Under the pieces are notes generated by a model, which did not search any database, was not told where the DNA came from, and saw nothing but the letters and a program-made list of their open reading frames with translations. Positions 12,461 through 23,543 of a DNA stretch of 64,000 nt are shown in pieces. Source of the stretch: Karalla daura (taxonomy: Eukaryota; Chordata; Actinopteri; Chaetodontiformes; Leiognathidae). Every line of letters begins with the position of its first letter. The first letter of the stretch is position 1. The position numbers and the translations under genes were made by a program. The DNA lies in NCBI GenBank assembly GCA_029224185.1, contig CM055191.1, positions 23,444,991 to 23,508,990 on the forward strand, read 5' to 3'.

Positions 12461-13105
12461 ATGCTTTTCCAGGGCTGGGGCGCTGACCTGTTGCTGCAAT
12501 GAATTTGTTAATCTCAGTGCAGAAGAAGGCATCGGCGAGAACCTTAGGGACATAAAGCGACTTAAAACGGAATAGGTAGAACAGGGAAAAAAACGTAACA
12601 TAAAGCAACATATTTCCATAGAGTAAATATTCATCCATATTCATCCAATTCAGTGATTGTGATCTATATGCAAAATATCATTCAAGCATCTCAGCCTTTA
12701 CCACAGCTTCGTAAGGTGCGCTGTATATTTGTAGACGCATATTTCAGTGGTCTTTTCATATTACACAACATACTATGTAATGTAGAGTCAAACTAAAGGA
12801 CAAAGTGTATTATTTTGACTACAGCTGTCAATCTGCCCATTACCTGCTTTATACCTGCTGGCATTTCAAGGTAATGATATTCTATCATAAATCTATGATA
12901 AAATACAGGCTGTTTGACTGTCATCTGGAAATTATGACTTTCGGACAGGACCCATTGAAGTAACCTTTAATGAATGTAATTTGCTAACATAGCACTGTTT
13001 CATCTTGCATCAAAAAAGTCGAAATCATCACATCTCCTGAATAATAGACTGTGAATGTTTACAAAGTCCGGTGGGAGGACACATCGGTCTTTGGTCTTTA
13101 CTCTC
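12461..13105. other. Intergenic, nothing firm
   Basis: A minus-strand frame of 65 codons (12447-12644) starts in AT-rich sequence and shows no domain. No repeat was recognised. Confidence 0.35.
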
Positions 13106-13135
13106 CACAGGTAATTATTGTGGTAATTACTCTCT
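13105..13135. promoter_or_regulatory. Dyad of homeodomain cores GTAATTA-N6-TAATTAC
   Basis: GTAATTA (13111-13117) and TAATTAC (13124-13130) form a perfect 7-bp inverted repeat with a 6-bp spacer. The arrangement suits cooperative binding by a homeodomain dimer. It lies in the 12.3-14.7 kb cluster of similar sites. Binding is inferred from the motif only. Confidence 0.4.
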
Positions 13136-13319
13136 AAATTCTGTACTGCAAACAGAAGGTGAGAAAACCCAATCCCAGTCTGAACTGAATTATATGCAAA
13201 CATGCATGCGTTCATGCTGTCATCAAATTTTATCACCACATTTCCTCTGTTCCAATGCCACCAATCAAAATGCCGCCCATTCGCCTGTCCAATGACTGAC
13301 CAGCATTCCCAGGCCTTTC

Positions 13320-13545
13320 CCCACCCCTTGGCTGGTCCTTGTGGCCAGAGGGAGAAACTGCCTGCTTATTAATTCGTTTTTTAATTGAATTTCTCCCACC
13401 ATTTCTCCGCTTAGTTAATCCCTGCACTGGCCTGTGGGCAGATGATTGGCGTGTAATTACTGGCTGCTGGCATGTGTGCTTTCTCTGGGCTTCTCTTCTC
13501 ATTCTGCTCACCGCTAAGGCAGCAAAGGCTTTTTTTTTGTTGATC
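13320..13545. promoter_or_regulatory. Candidate conserved enhancer with four TAAT cores
   Basis: ATTAATTCG, TTTAATTGAA, GTTAATCC and GTGTAATTAC lie within about 90 bases (13367-13460), separated by GC-balanced unique sequence. This spacing and composition is typical of fish developmental enhancers. Both strands stay open for about 90-110 codons, which in deserts often reflects constraint on composition and not coding. Confidence 0.4.
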
Positions 13546-13680
13546 TATCTCTCGTCTCCGCTCTGCACCTCCTATTCTCCTCCCGTCTGTTTCCTATCTC
13601 CTTTCCCCCCCATATCTTCTCCCCGTTCCTTGCACTCCAACTCGCTCCCTCTCCTTTCCTCCTCACTCTATCCATACATC
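13546..13680. repeat. Pyrimidine-rich tract
   Basis: The plus strand is dominated by C and T (TCTCC, CCTCC, TTCC blocks) without a fixed unit. A 20-bp-scale polypurine/polypyrimidine bias continues to the TGAGG at 13681. Confidence 0.6.
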
Positions 13681-13920
13681 TGAGGAAAAATCACTCCCCA
13701 GAGGGAATCTAAAGATTGGGAGTCGTGTAGAGGGGGTAAAAAAAAAAAGTAAAACACTTTCTATTTTCGTTTCAGGATCAAGAGAAAATGAATTGGGACC
13801 TTTTTTTTTTTCGCATTTTGTAATCGTTTTCTGTGCTGGTCTATCGAGCATGGCATCAGTCTGAGCAAGAGCTAAGTTAAGCTTTTCCATTCTTTGAGGA
13901 CACATGTTAATAAAACAGCC
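13681..13920. other. Intergenic with A and T homopolymers
   Basis: An A tract lies at about 13740-13748 and a T tract at about 13800-13812. Nothing else. Confidence 0.5.
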
Positions 13921-14180
13921 AGCAGATAACAGTAATTACCTCTCAGTGGCTTCTGCTCCTCGCTGGGGACACACTGCGAGAAAGAGGTCTGCCTCTTCTT
14001 GAGCCTGTACGTCCAAAAGATTAATTCTGTTTTTAATTAGAGCACACCCTAAGTGATACACCAAATGAAGCCTTCCCGCATATTCTTTGCTGCCTTCCTC
14101 CTCTGCCTCCCTGCCTCTCTGTCATTGCAGTATTAGCATAAGTAATTAGAGATTCCTATTTGCCTGCATGGTCTCGCAGT
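13920..14180. promoter_or_regulatory. Candidate enhancer with repeated TAATTA cores
   Basis: GTAATTACC (13932-13940), GATTAATTC, TTTTAATTAGAG (14031-14042) and AGTAATTAGAG (near 14140-14150) cluster in 220 bases. The 14-mer ATTAGAGCACACCC at 14036-14049 recurs at 14670-14683. The clustering suggests regulatory sequence and no coding signal is present. Confidence 0.4.
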
Positions 14181-16099
14181 TTAAATTGAACGTGTTGATC
14201 TCTTTTGATTCTTCTGTAGTTTGAGGCCGCCTGTCTTGTACAATTAAGATAAGGTGTACGGAGGGTGGTTGATGGGGGGGGGGTTTGGAAGCCTGCAACC
14301 CCGCTCTTAAACTGTTATCTCTAGTTTGTTGTAAACTCTTCAGAGCTCTGTAGAGATTTAAGAGGTGAGGAGTGGAGCTTATGCATGCTGAAGCTTGAGG
14401 GCCAGCCGCTTCACTGCGAGATGAATGTCCCAGAGACACCAGGCTTGTGTCATCCCGTTGATTTCGCTTCAGAACAAATTTAAGAAGGGGGGGGTGGAAG
14501 AAAGATATCTGCACTGACTTCATCTGGAAAAAAATGGTCTTTGAGCGAGAGCAGATGTGTAGACATCAGCCCATTGTGTAAAACTAGTGTTCGAGTCTCT
14601 GCCCCATCCACAGCATTATCATCAGTTTGTAGTTAGAGCCCTATTGTAACCGCCAAGATTCAGCCTTTCATTAGAGCACACCCACTTTGCACACTCATCT
14701 AAATGATAAAGTATTCATGCATTATGGAATGAAATGGAATGCTAATTCAGAATGAGAATAATTGAGGCCACTTTATGCTGGGTATACTTAACGCAGGCTC
14801 CTCTTGTGCATCTCTTACACAAGACTGACGATTAAAGCTATGGTTTGACATTTTCAGAAATACGCTTTCTCTCTCCATGTGAGTAAGCAGCTTGATCTCA
14901 TTCCTAGAGTGCCAAATACTGATGGATCGTCACGCCCCTTGGCACACACGGTACCCTTGAGCCTCCAGAGGAGACACACCAGACTTTTACTTATTTCACT
15001 ATAAAGCTGCAGCCAACAGCAGCAATATTAGATCCTCTAAGCAAGCTGATGTGGGATCAAGATCAAGAGGAGTAGGAAAGTTGGAAAGATGGGATAGGTG
15101 GGTGAATCAAACAAAGGATATTCCCACAAGACAAAGGTTCATCCTGATGTAGCCCCAACCTCAACCCGAAAATGCCTGACCCTAATTGACCTGTGCTCCA
15201 CAATAGTGAACACATATTGGAAAGGCTATTGGGATAGGTTTTTTGCATCACTGCGATAGACTACTCCAGTTTAACACAGGAGAGGAGTGCTGAGAGAAAC
15301 CAAAGCTGCAGAGAGACAATACAAGACATGACAGCAGTGCTGCTGCAGCAAGACTGCAGAGCACAGCCAGGCCGCACCGTGCCTGTTTATTAGAAATATG
15401 CCTTGAGAAAAATCCTGAATTTAAAACACCTCTCAGAGAAAATACAAGGGGCAGATGGGCTGCTCCCACACATGAAGGAGTCATCTCTGATTAAGAGACT
15501 GAACAAATTTCATGCAGTGCTGCTCAAAAGGTGGCTGAGCCTGCCACTGCGTAGAGCTGAAGTCCAGGCACCACAGAGTAAGCACACTGCCACTGCAGGT
15601 ACAGTAATAAGCCACACAAACACCTACCATATGGGGATTAGGGTTAGGATCCCAAGCTGGTAAGAAATTTTATTCCAGTGTTGCCTTTTTGATGAATATT
15701 TATTCACTCTGAGAAAACATTCGGTAGTTTTCGCCATGACCACACACAGAAAATCCCTGGAGCCTATGAAACACCTGGACAATTGTGGACCTGTTCTATG
15801 AATAGTTTTGAGTGCCATGTGATAGATGTAGTAGCTTTGAAGTAGCTCTTCGTGTTGTATTCTCTCTCCTGTTTATGTTTCCCACTACAGTGGCTAAATC
15901 ATGCATGAAACAATATCTTGCAATTCCCAGGTAAATCTAGCAGGGGATCTTCTCTTCTATTCTGATGACCTGATTTTCCTTTGATCTCATATAGCCTGTA
16001 TAACAAGACTAAGTCTGTCTTTACTTGACTACCACATCTAAAAAAAAATCCAAATCTGCAGCCTAGAGACTGAATGATGCCTCAGAAAAGAACCCTTCC
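14181..16099. other. Mostly unique non-coding sequence
   Basis: Contains a G run at 14274-14283 and the second ATTAGAGCACACCC copy at 14670-14683. A two-unit GGATTAGGGTTAGG motif lies near 15637-15650. It is too short to call an interstitial telomeric repeat. No gene supported. Confidence 0.4.
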
Positions 16100-16117
16100 A
16101 AAACTAAATGGTGATTT

Positions 16118-16310
16118 TTGCTGCAAACATGGGAATGGGGATATTTTAAGGAGGTGGCTGAACGAATGAAGGAGGCTGGATATGTACGCTTGTCTGAACA
16201 AGTTGGAAACTGCTGGAGGACTCTGAAAAGAAGCTGTTAAGTTGTTCAAAAGTAGAACGAAACTAGCGACCACACTCCATCTATTTTCCTATATTATCCT
16301 ACATGACCGA
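16118..16310 (+). pseudogene. Relic of Myb/SANT-like (trihelix) DNA-binding domain, transposon-derived
   Basis: In the frame that starts at 16142, 32 codons read as a helix-turn-helix with YFKEVAERMKEAGY, then EQVGNCWRTLKRS. This is the second-to-third helix pattern of Myb/SANT-like domains (Myb_DNA-bind_4/5 type), with the W of helix three present. The frame then meets TAA (16238-16240) and TAG (16253-16255). It continues recognisably as NETSDHTPSIFLYY, which matches the S-G-N/H...P-Y/F-Y segment that follows this domain in such proteins, before a TGA at 16304. These domains occur in host proteins such as NAIF1 and in the second ORF of PIF/Harbinger elements. The two in-frame stops and lack of neighbouring exons favour a dead transposon copy. 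A related, more decayed segment lies at 30.96-31.17 kb. Confidence 0.6.
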
Positions 16311-16590
16311 TATTCCCTAATTGACACAAGGTTGTGTGTGCGAGATATGTTTTTGATACATAAAAATGAATTAAAAATATGCAATACAAAGATTAGTAAT
16401 TAGCTATGTTTGCAGCTGAGGGCATCCTGTCAACATTTTTTTCATTTGTCTCTTTTACTATTGCTGTCTATGGGGAAAATGCTTTTTGGGCCCAATAGGA
16501 TTTCTGTTGCAATACTAGCGTTGACCACTGGATAAAATCAGATTGCCCGCGGAGAGTGGCGCCGTATCCAGGTGTTATCCATGACACCTC
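16311..16590 (+). repeat. Dispersed repeat with TTCTGTTGCAATAC motif
   Basis: ATGCAATACAAAGATTAGTAATTAGC (about 16379-16404) and TTCTGTTGCAATACTAGCGT with GACCACTGGATAAAATC (about 16503-16540) have diverged counterparts at 30254-30380 in the same order and orientation. The element is therefore dispersed. Class unknown and ends not delimited. Confidence 0.6.
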
Positions 16591-16596
16591 CACAGA

Positions 16597-16860
16597 GGCA
16601 GCTCTGTTCCTACTCCTCTTTCAAAAAAAATAGCAGAAGCAGCTCAGTTCCTACTTCCCATTTCAAAATAAGAGTGCTGCAGAGTCGATTGCGCATTGCC
16701 CGTCCTCGCATATTCTACCACAGATCATCACCGGAAAGGATTCAGCTTGAGTCATGGTGGATAGCAACATGCTGTGAAAGTTTCGCAATGATACATTCAT
16801 GCGTTGGTGAGTTATTTTGCAAACCTACTAGCAACAATTCATCCTCGTTTTAGTTTTCCA
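16597..16860 (+). repeat. Dispersed repeat with internal 41-bp tandem duplication
   Basis: A 36-base segment beginning GCAGCTCTGTTCCTACTCC (16598-16633) is repeated, with substitutions, at 16639-16674 as GCAGCTCAGTTCCTACTTCC. The period is 41 bases. The following block (GATTGCGCATTGCCCGTCCT, ATTCTACCACAGATCATCAC) resembles a fish repeat flank. A 93-codon frame crosses it with no domain. Confidence 0.55.
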
Positions 16861-17405
16861 TGACAGTGCAATGACGGGTTTGTGTTGCTACTAATTTTAC
16901 ACATGACTGAAAATCATACTTTCTGCCTCTATGTCATCTCTCCTCTTTGCAATAACTTTGTGCTTTTACTGTGTTGCATCATATTACATTTCAATTTATT
17001 CAAAGGCGAAAGTGCATTAATATTAATGTGATTATTGAACGTGTGTTCTCATTTGAGCATGATTAAACATGCTGCCTTTCGAAGAAGGCTTGTTGTGTTT
17101 TTTAAGAGATGTGGGAAATTGGGGGTGCCTCAACCCAGTTGTGGTGTAGAAGGGGGTGCACGGCCAAAAATGTTTGGGAAACGCTGTTATATGTAGATAA
17201 TGTCATGATCATATCATAAGGATACCAAGTGGGGTCCGCCTGAACCTATGCTACTGTGTTGCTACCGTTCATTTACTTTTTCATTATTTCCCTCATTTTC
17301 TTTCTTTCTCTCTAATCACAAAGAATTTCCCATGTTGGCATACAGCTGTGCTGTACAGATGTATGCGTCAGATCCAACTTGTGTGACACATCTGTTCAAA
17401 ATTCC
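16861..17405. other. AT-rich intergenic with a probable repeat fragment
   Basis: GGGGGTGCCTCAACCCAG to AAAAATGTTTGGGAAACGCTG (about 17119-17186) looks like the end of a decayed DNA transposon of the kind that ends in ttgggaaccgctg. It is short and uncertain. Confidence 0.3.
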
Positions 17406-17409
17406 ACGC

Positions 17410-17830
17410 ACAGACTAATTCAGGATAAGGGCTGCCAGCCAGCCTGGCATTGCGGTGATCAGCTTTGCTAGGACGTGTGCCGTCAGATGGCTTTGCACTA
17501 CAAACAATTGGTGCTTTAAGAGATCAAAAGGTTCAGAATCAATGCATTGCTGTGTTGAGGAGCACACTGGCCCTCGTGGCGATGTTAGAAGCTGCGTCTC
17601 CATCTCTCATCTAGCGTGACTCTACTTAGCATGAATTATGTTGTCACGGCTGGAACAGTGGGACTCATCGCTGAGAGATTACTTTGCGTTTCATGCAGAT
17701 GGCTTCTTGCAGGAGTGTGTGAGAGGGATGCTTATTAAATCTGCCTCAACAGGCGAGCAGGAAGGCAGAGTAAGACACTTTTTGAATGGCTGTTCTGACA
17801 ACATCATTTGCATACTGTAATTAACTGTCT
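17410..17830. promoter_or_regulatory. Candidate conserved enhancer with POU octamer and TAATTAA
   Basis: A non-repetitive GC-balanced block ends in a perfect octamer ATTTGCAT (17806-17813), followed 4 bp later by TAATTAAC (17818-17825). Octamer plus homeodomain pairs are typical of neural and early developmental enhancers. The remainder has CACTACAAACAATTGGTGC and other unique motifs. Function is inferred. Confidence 0.4.
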
Positions 17831-19966
17831 CTGTTAACCCCCACTCCCCTCACCGCCGAAAAGAAAATGTATACACGCGCTTACCAACACACACCCATAC
17901 GCAGTGAACTGGGGTCACTGGTAAACATTCCCCCTGTGTGAATTAGCTCGGTGTTGCTGTGGTGACAGGTCTTTATCACAGCCGACACAGCGGGCGAGGT
18001 GGGAGCACATCTGACGCCTGACAGAGGTGGCTTCAGTTTGCATGAGTGAGACAGAGAGAGGAAGACAAACACCGGGAGCAAATAATGACTTCAGAAAATA
18101 TATTTGAGTCTTCCTTGATTGAGCTCCCTGACTCAAGAGATAAATCCAGTTTATTCCAGTTTATTGCACCGTCAAGTTCACACTTTTGGCCACCTCATTA
18201 AGTTAACTGCCAGGATCTGAGAATGTGCGCAGCGGCATCAGTCAAAATGAGTCCAGGGTGGCAAGCAACACCAACGCTAAAGTTTATTAACTATGACAAA
18301 CAAATCAGAAAGAAAAGACACAAACTCTTGGTTCAACTTTGACCTTTGGTGTTTGTGACAGCTGCGACTACATACTGTCTTCCTGTGCAATTAAGGATCC
18401 CGACCATTTTAAGGAGACTACCGCTGAAATCTGATTTGTCAGTCCCCCAGTCTCCCACTAATGAGGTCAGACTCAAGGGATCTTTATGACTTGTGAGGTA
18501 AGGGTCACATGGCCGCCGGAGGCTGCAAAACACTGCTGTTATGGCCTTCTATCATTAAGCTTTATTTCACAGGATAGAGGTCTCCAGTGGGTGTGCATTA
18601 CATCGAAACATTTACCAAATTATTTATTGTTTTGCTCATTATCAGACAGTCCACTGTCCAGGTTTTTGCATCTCACAAAGGAATTTATATGATATTCTTA
18701 TAAAGTCTAAAACAATAAACACTGCACATGTGGTATGGATCATTTTTGATCATGTAAAAACTGAAGCGTGTTCACTTTTATATAAATACATATTAAATAC
18801 ATATTATAATGCAACGTCCACCATTGAGTGGGTGCGGTCTTTCAAACAACACAGATTTGTTCAGCTACAACAAGATGGGTGGATGTAGACAGAGGATGGG
18901 GGACAGAGCAGTGGAAGCCTGGGTCAAATCGACTTCGATGAGCCCCATAGCCATTGCACTGAGCTGCTGTGAGGCAGCAAGACTTCCAGAGCCACTACCA
19001 TCATCACCTCCGGGCTGCACAGATTGAAGCTGGGGGCCTGGTGCAGCTGCTCTGGCTGACATATTTCTGAGCCCCAGCTTGGGATGTTGGAGGCATTTTA
19101 ACGATGTTTAAAATCACTTCAAAACTCCAAGAGGCAAAACAAGCGCTCTACTTTTATGAGACCATCCACAAAACAGAAACAGCACAATCAGTTGCTCAGC
19201 GAGTGTCTCACAGTGTCATAATCATGAATTCTCTCTGACATTATGTCCCACACATCATAAAACAGATTTTTCAGTAGTGATTCTGTAATGGCTTTGGGGA
19301 GCACAGATGTATATCTTTCTGCTGATAGGGCTGTCGGATGAGAAAACAGTTCTAGAGTTATATGTTGGTCTCAATAACAGTAATAAACAACATATTTGTT
19401 TCATATTTTGGAGGAGTTCTCGACTTTACAGTCTTTAATAAATGTGTCAGATGTAGCTCTCTGGAATCGAGAAAGGCCCTTGTACTCCCTTGATGTTAAG
19501 TCCCAAAATAACAGTGAAAATTAGCAGGAAGTCTCTCTCATATATTCAAATGCTTTATTGCTATGCAGGCATGATAGGTCTGATTGCCAAATCACATCAG
19601 GGATCATCAATATGGATAGATGAATAGCAATAAAGGCATCCCAATCTGTCTTCATCAGCTACTGGAGGAAACACATTCTAAATGAACACACAGAGTTACC
19701 ACACTGCAGTAGAACAATTCCACAGTAGCGTTTTCAAAATATTCAAAGATGAAATATAATCCCTCCCAACACTTGATCAATGTGCCCATTTTCAGCAGTC
19801 ATGAAGTCAAAGTATAAATTTGATCCTGGTTCATTAGTAATGATTCCAAGGGAGTGAGTGAATGTTAATCTGGTGTCACCTCGTCACCCTCGGATTGAAC
19901 AATCTCAGTATTTGTATTCGTCACATTGAACCTGTGCCAGCTGAACGGTATAAACCATCAGTGTCC
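17831..19966. other. Non-coding, nothing firm
   Basis: Short frames of 60-75 codons show no domains. AGTTTATTCCAGTTTATTGC (18149-18168) is a small direct duplication. No dispersed repeat could be delimited. Confidence 0.4.

Positions 19967-20035
<69 letters not shown>
19967..20035. repeat. (CT)n microsatellite
   Basis: About 34 CT units with one TT interruption at 19980-19982, then a run of C. The purine/pyrimidine mirror symmetry could allow triplex DNA. It directly abuts a candidate regulatory block. Confidence 0.95.
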
Positions 20036-20037
<2 letters not shown>

Positions 20038-20049
20038 CCCCTGCCTCTG

Positions 20050-20430
20050 TCTCTGCTGATCTTTTCTCAGCTAATGAGCTGGTCGATAACAGCGGGGCAG
20101 CTGAGAGTTTTTCAGTTTAAAAAAGCTGTATGTTGAGTGTGCGCGCTGATCGATCAGCAGTGGGACCCGGGCAGGGACATGTTGAGGCGTAGCCTTTTGT
20201 GAGCTATACAGCAGCAGCAAGTTGGGGTGCAAATGAAAACTGGGCCAGTGGGCCATTAAACAGCGGTCAGAGGAGTGTCTCCATGTAATGGTTATTGAAC
20301 AGGCTGCTCCAAAGGAGAGGTAATCAAATCCAAGTGTAATTACACACTCCTCTGTGCTTTTCTAAAGCCAGGCCATTGTGCCCTGAGCTCTTCACGTCTA
20401 ATGACACAGGTAAAGGATCAAGCGGAGCCG
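20050..20430. promoter_or_regulatory. Candidate enhancer with 14-bp palindrome and TAAT sites
   Basis: AGCTAATGAGCT (20069-20080), the perfect palindrome GCTGATCGATCAGC (20145-20158) and GTGTAATTACAC (about 20335-20346, itself a palindrome) lie in unique GC-balanced sequence. GGCCATTAAACAG and GAGGTAATCAAATCC are further core sites. The dense short dyads suggest transcription factor binding. No coding signal. Confidence 0.45.
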
Positions 20431-20700
20431 AGGATGAAAAGTGGCAGACCAGGGATACAATTATGTACCAATTGCAAGGCAGTGTTTGCAATTTAGCCTT
20501 GTGACAAGGGCAAGAATGATAAATGCAAAAAAGAGGGAAAAAAAAAAACAGTGGGAAGACAGGAGAGGAGCACGCCCGGCATCAAGGCCAGAGGAGATGA
20601 TGACAATTTTTTTCTCCTTTGGTTTGACATTAACTGCATTATTATTTTCATAAAACAAAATATCTGTGCTCCGCCGTCATCATTTTAGGACAGTTTTGAT
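20431..20700. promoter_or_regulatory. Candidate conserved non-coding block
   Basis: ACAATTATGTACCAATTGCA (20458-20477) and GTTTGCAATTTAGCC are unique low-GC motifs inside a block that runs to CCGCCGTCATCATTTTAGG near 20690. The AATTGCA/TTGCAATT pair is a short dyad. Appears regulatory in style and unproven. Confidence 0.3.
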
Positions 20701-21239
20701 GGAACACAGAAGGACAGGAGGGAAAAATGTTTTGACCTTCTGGTTGTTTTGACATCTTCCATTCTCTTCTTCCCTTCGCTAAAACATTTCACAGACTGAC
20801 AATTAACTTTATGGCCTCTGTCTTCTGATTTGATTTGATGTTTTGTGCATTTCTGTGTCACCTTCTTAAAAGGTGCTTCATATGTTGCAGTTTGATGGAT
20901 AATGAATTACTCCACTGCAACTTCTTTGCAACTGTGTTTTCAAGGGACCTTTATTCAGTTACACTTTGTTGCTCATGGCAACCCATCAGCCAGTACGATT
21001 TAAAGGACAACCTAGAAAACCCAACAAAACAGTACGGTAACAACATCCTCTAAATGAATTCTGTCTTTCTATGCAGACTATTAGACTTTGTTTTGCTCCA
21101 TTTATTGGTTGGCACTAAGTGGCAGTGCTGAATATTCCTACCAAATCAGGGAGAATGAATGCGCTGTTACCAAACACTGGCAAATTACATATATAATTAT
21201 CAGGAGAGAGTGAATGAAGTCATGACAAGTTGACTCTGC
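20701..21239. other. Intergenic, nothing recognised
   Basis: No repeat, motif cluster or coding signal supported. Confidence 0.4.
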
Positions 21240-21430
21240 AGCTTAGTCTCTACAGGCAGATTCCTGTAATGAAGGAGTGTCTGCCTGGAGGAGCAGCCTG
21301 ATAAATCCCCACAGAGGCCAGACACTGGTGATGGTGGCTGATGACTCTGCTGAGAGAAATGAACTGAAGGGCCTGATGAATTGAAGATGCTGTTTAATTA
21401 ATCAATGGAGACTTTGGCAATCAGGATGGA
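21240..21430. promoter_or_regulatory. Candidate conserved non-coding block
   Basis: GC-balanced unique sequence ending in GCTGTTTAATTAATCAATGG (21389-21408), which overlaps TAATTA and ATTAATC homeodomain-type cores. Function inferred. Confidence 0.3.
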
Positions 21431-23510
21431 AGCAAGAGAAAATGATATGATTTCCACAAAACAGTTGATACAAACTTTAGGTATATTTCTATGTATGAAA
21501 ATGAGCTTAACACTTGCTTCATTGCATTGAGTAGCAATAGTCTCATGCCACTGGGCTCAATCTGACTCACTTGATCATTTTATTTCTAAGGTGGGAACAT
21601 TACCACTCCTGCTTCACAAATGGTTGTTATGATGGTCTTCCAACATCTGATACAATCATTCTTAATATGCATCTAAAAGCACCAGCTGCACAGATGACTA
21701 TGGCATGCATAAATAACTAAGCAGCTCTGAATTAAACAGCCTTTTGTTACCCGTGCATTAACATGTGAAATAAACAGCAGGAACATGAACAGCAAAAAAA
21801 AAAAATACAGTGTGCCAGCTTTTATGTTGTTACATGTCTTCTTGTGGAGATGTTCTGCAGCATAGAACATGCATCAGAACATTGAATGCAGGCAACAAGG
21901 CCTCCACCAGGACTACTGGTCACACATGGAAGCTAATGGAAATCCAATACAGAGTGAAGGAGCTTCAGCAACCATTTCCTTTTAAATATCTATCCTGGCC
22001 ATGGTCACAAGAGACACCAAACCATTCACTGGAACATAGGAATAATACGCTACAGCTATACTATACCAAATGGGAAGAACAGAATTCCTGCCTCATTTCC
22101 ATACACATTATTGTAAGTGAAGCGAACACTCTCTTTTCTTGCATGTTTGCTAGAGACCTGCCTGTCGACTGCTGCTGAAGTGTCACAGGAGGTGATTGAC
22201 AGCTGTTTTGCACTTGGCATTTACAAGCTGGTGAAGGCGGTGCCCTGTCACAGGGTACTGATCTTGTGCTTTGATTAAAGGAGGAAATTGGAAATCTAGT
22301 GAGGGAGGCATCCTCTCATGCCAGTTCTCTAAGAATGATGTTTTATAGGGAACCATTCAGTATCCATGATTTACACTCCGTGCTGAGCTGAAAGCCAATG
22401 TGGGAAACAGTGCAAAGAGCCCAACAACAAGGTAGATCAGGGAAAGTGCTCAACCCTGGCATGCTGACAGCGTTCCATTCAGCTACGATCAGAGTCATTA
22501 AAATTCGTGCGGCCTCATCAAAACATCAGTTACCTGTCTGTAATACATTCCAGCGTGAGGTTTTAAAAGGATGTTCATCAAGGAGAAACATCAGCTTCAT
22601 TTATGTTAAGGTGGAAAATGAAAAGCAGGAAGTATCCTATGCAGACTACTAATAGTCTGTATAGCCAGACAATACAGGCTGTTGAACAGCTGTTAGGATA
22701 CACACTCAGCTGCCAATTAATCAGGTTCACCTTGCTTTTATTACCGCACTCTGGCACAAAAGGTCGGTAGCAATCCAAATACTCACATGCTCAGCTGTTT
22801 ACAACATCTTAAAGACATGTTTCACTTAATGGTGATTCCGAAGGGTGTATTTCGCTGTGAACCCCATTACTTAGGCTTTTTACTGTTATGCCAAAAAGTT
22901 CCTCTATTATTAGTCTGCATCAGACCACATCCAGGCTTCCAGCTATCATATATGCTTCTTATTACTTGCACGTGTTATCAGCTGTTAATTGGCACATGCA
23001 GCCAGTTGAACTAATGTGAAAATCACTTATTTTCCTTCCCTCATTTTATCTCAATTCAATTTGGGCTGCTTTCTGGTTCAGCAGTTAAAAATCTGTTAAT
23101 TGTAGAGTCTGGAAGTAGAAGAGAACAACTTTCTTCATTGATGAGAAAGACTTTCATCTTTTCATGATCAATTTTTTCCACCATGAATTTTCATAAAGTC
23201 AGACAAAGAAATTCCATTACATGTCATTTGTCATAACTTCTATTCATTCATGTGATTGCAGCGTCTGATTGGATATGGTTTACATCATTTCAATTTTCTT
23301 CTCAATATTTAGCCCAATAAATCATTTCCAATGTTCAAACAGCTCCATAATTGTATTATTATTAAATGATGAATTCCCAATCAGGATATCAATAAATATT
23401 CAACCTATGAATAAATAATAAGCGTACTGGTCGAAAGGGCTCTTGTTGCTGTAAACAGGACCCAGTGGCATCCTGTGACACCTCAGAGCGGAGGACATCT
23501 CATTTCATCA
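21431..23510. other. Non-coding, AT-rich
   Basis: Open frames of 122 and 84 codons (21810-22178, 22398-22652) lack domains and splice context. ACTCAGCTGCCAATTAATCAG near 22705 faintly recalls the end of a fish DNA repeat. Not enough to call. Confidence 0.4.
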
Positions 23511-23543
23511 CCCCCCCCCCCCCCCCCCCCCCCCACCCCCCCC
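23511..23543. repeat. Poly-C tract
   Basis: 24 C, one A, then 8 C. The minus strand is a G tract capable of quadruplex formation. Length may be unreliable in an assembly. Confidence 0.9.

Noticed and set aside
12447..12644. Minus-strand frame of 65 codons considered as an exon
   Set aside because: No convincing acceptor and donor in frame, and it overlaps TAATTA-rich putative regulatory sequence.
15637..15650. GGATTAGGGTTAGG, and similar at 2431-2444 and 54670, as interstitial telomere sequence
   Set aside because: Only about two units each, within expectation and typical of some fish repeats.
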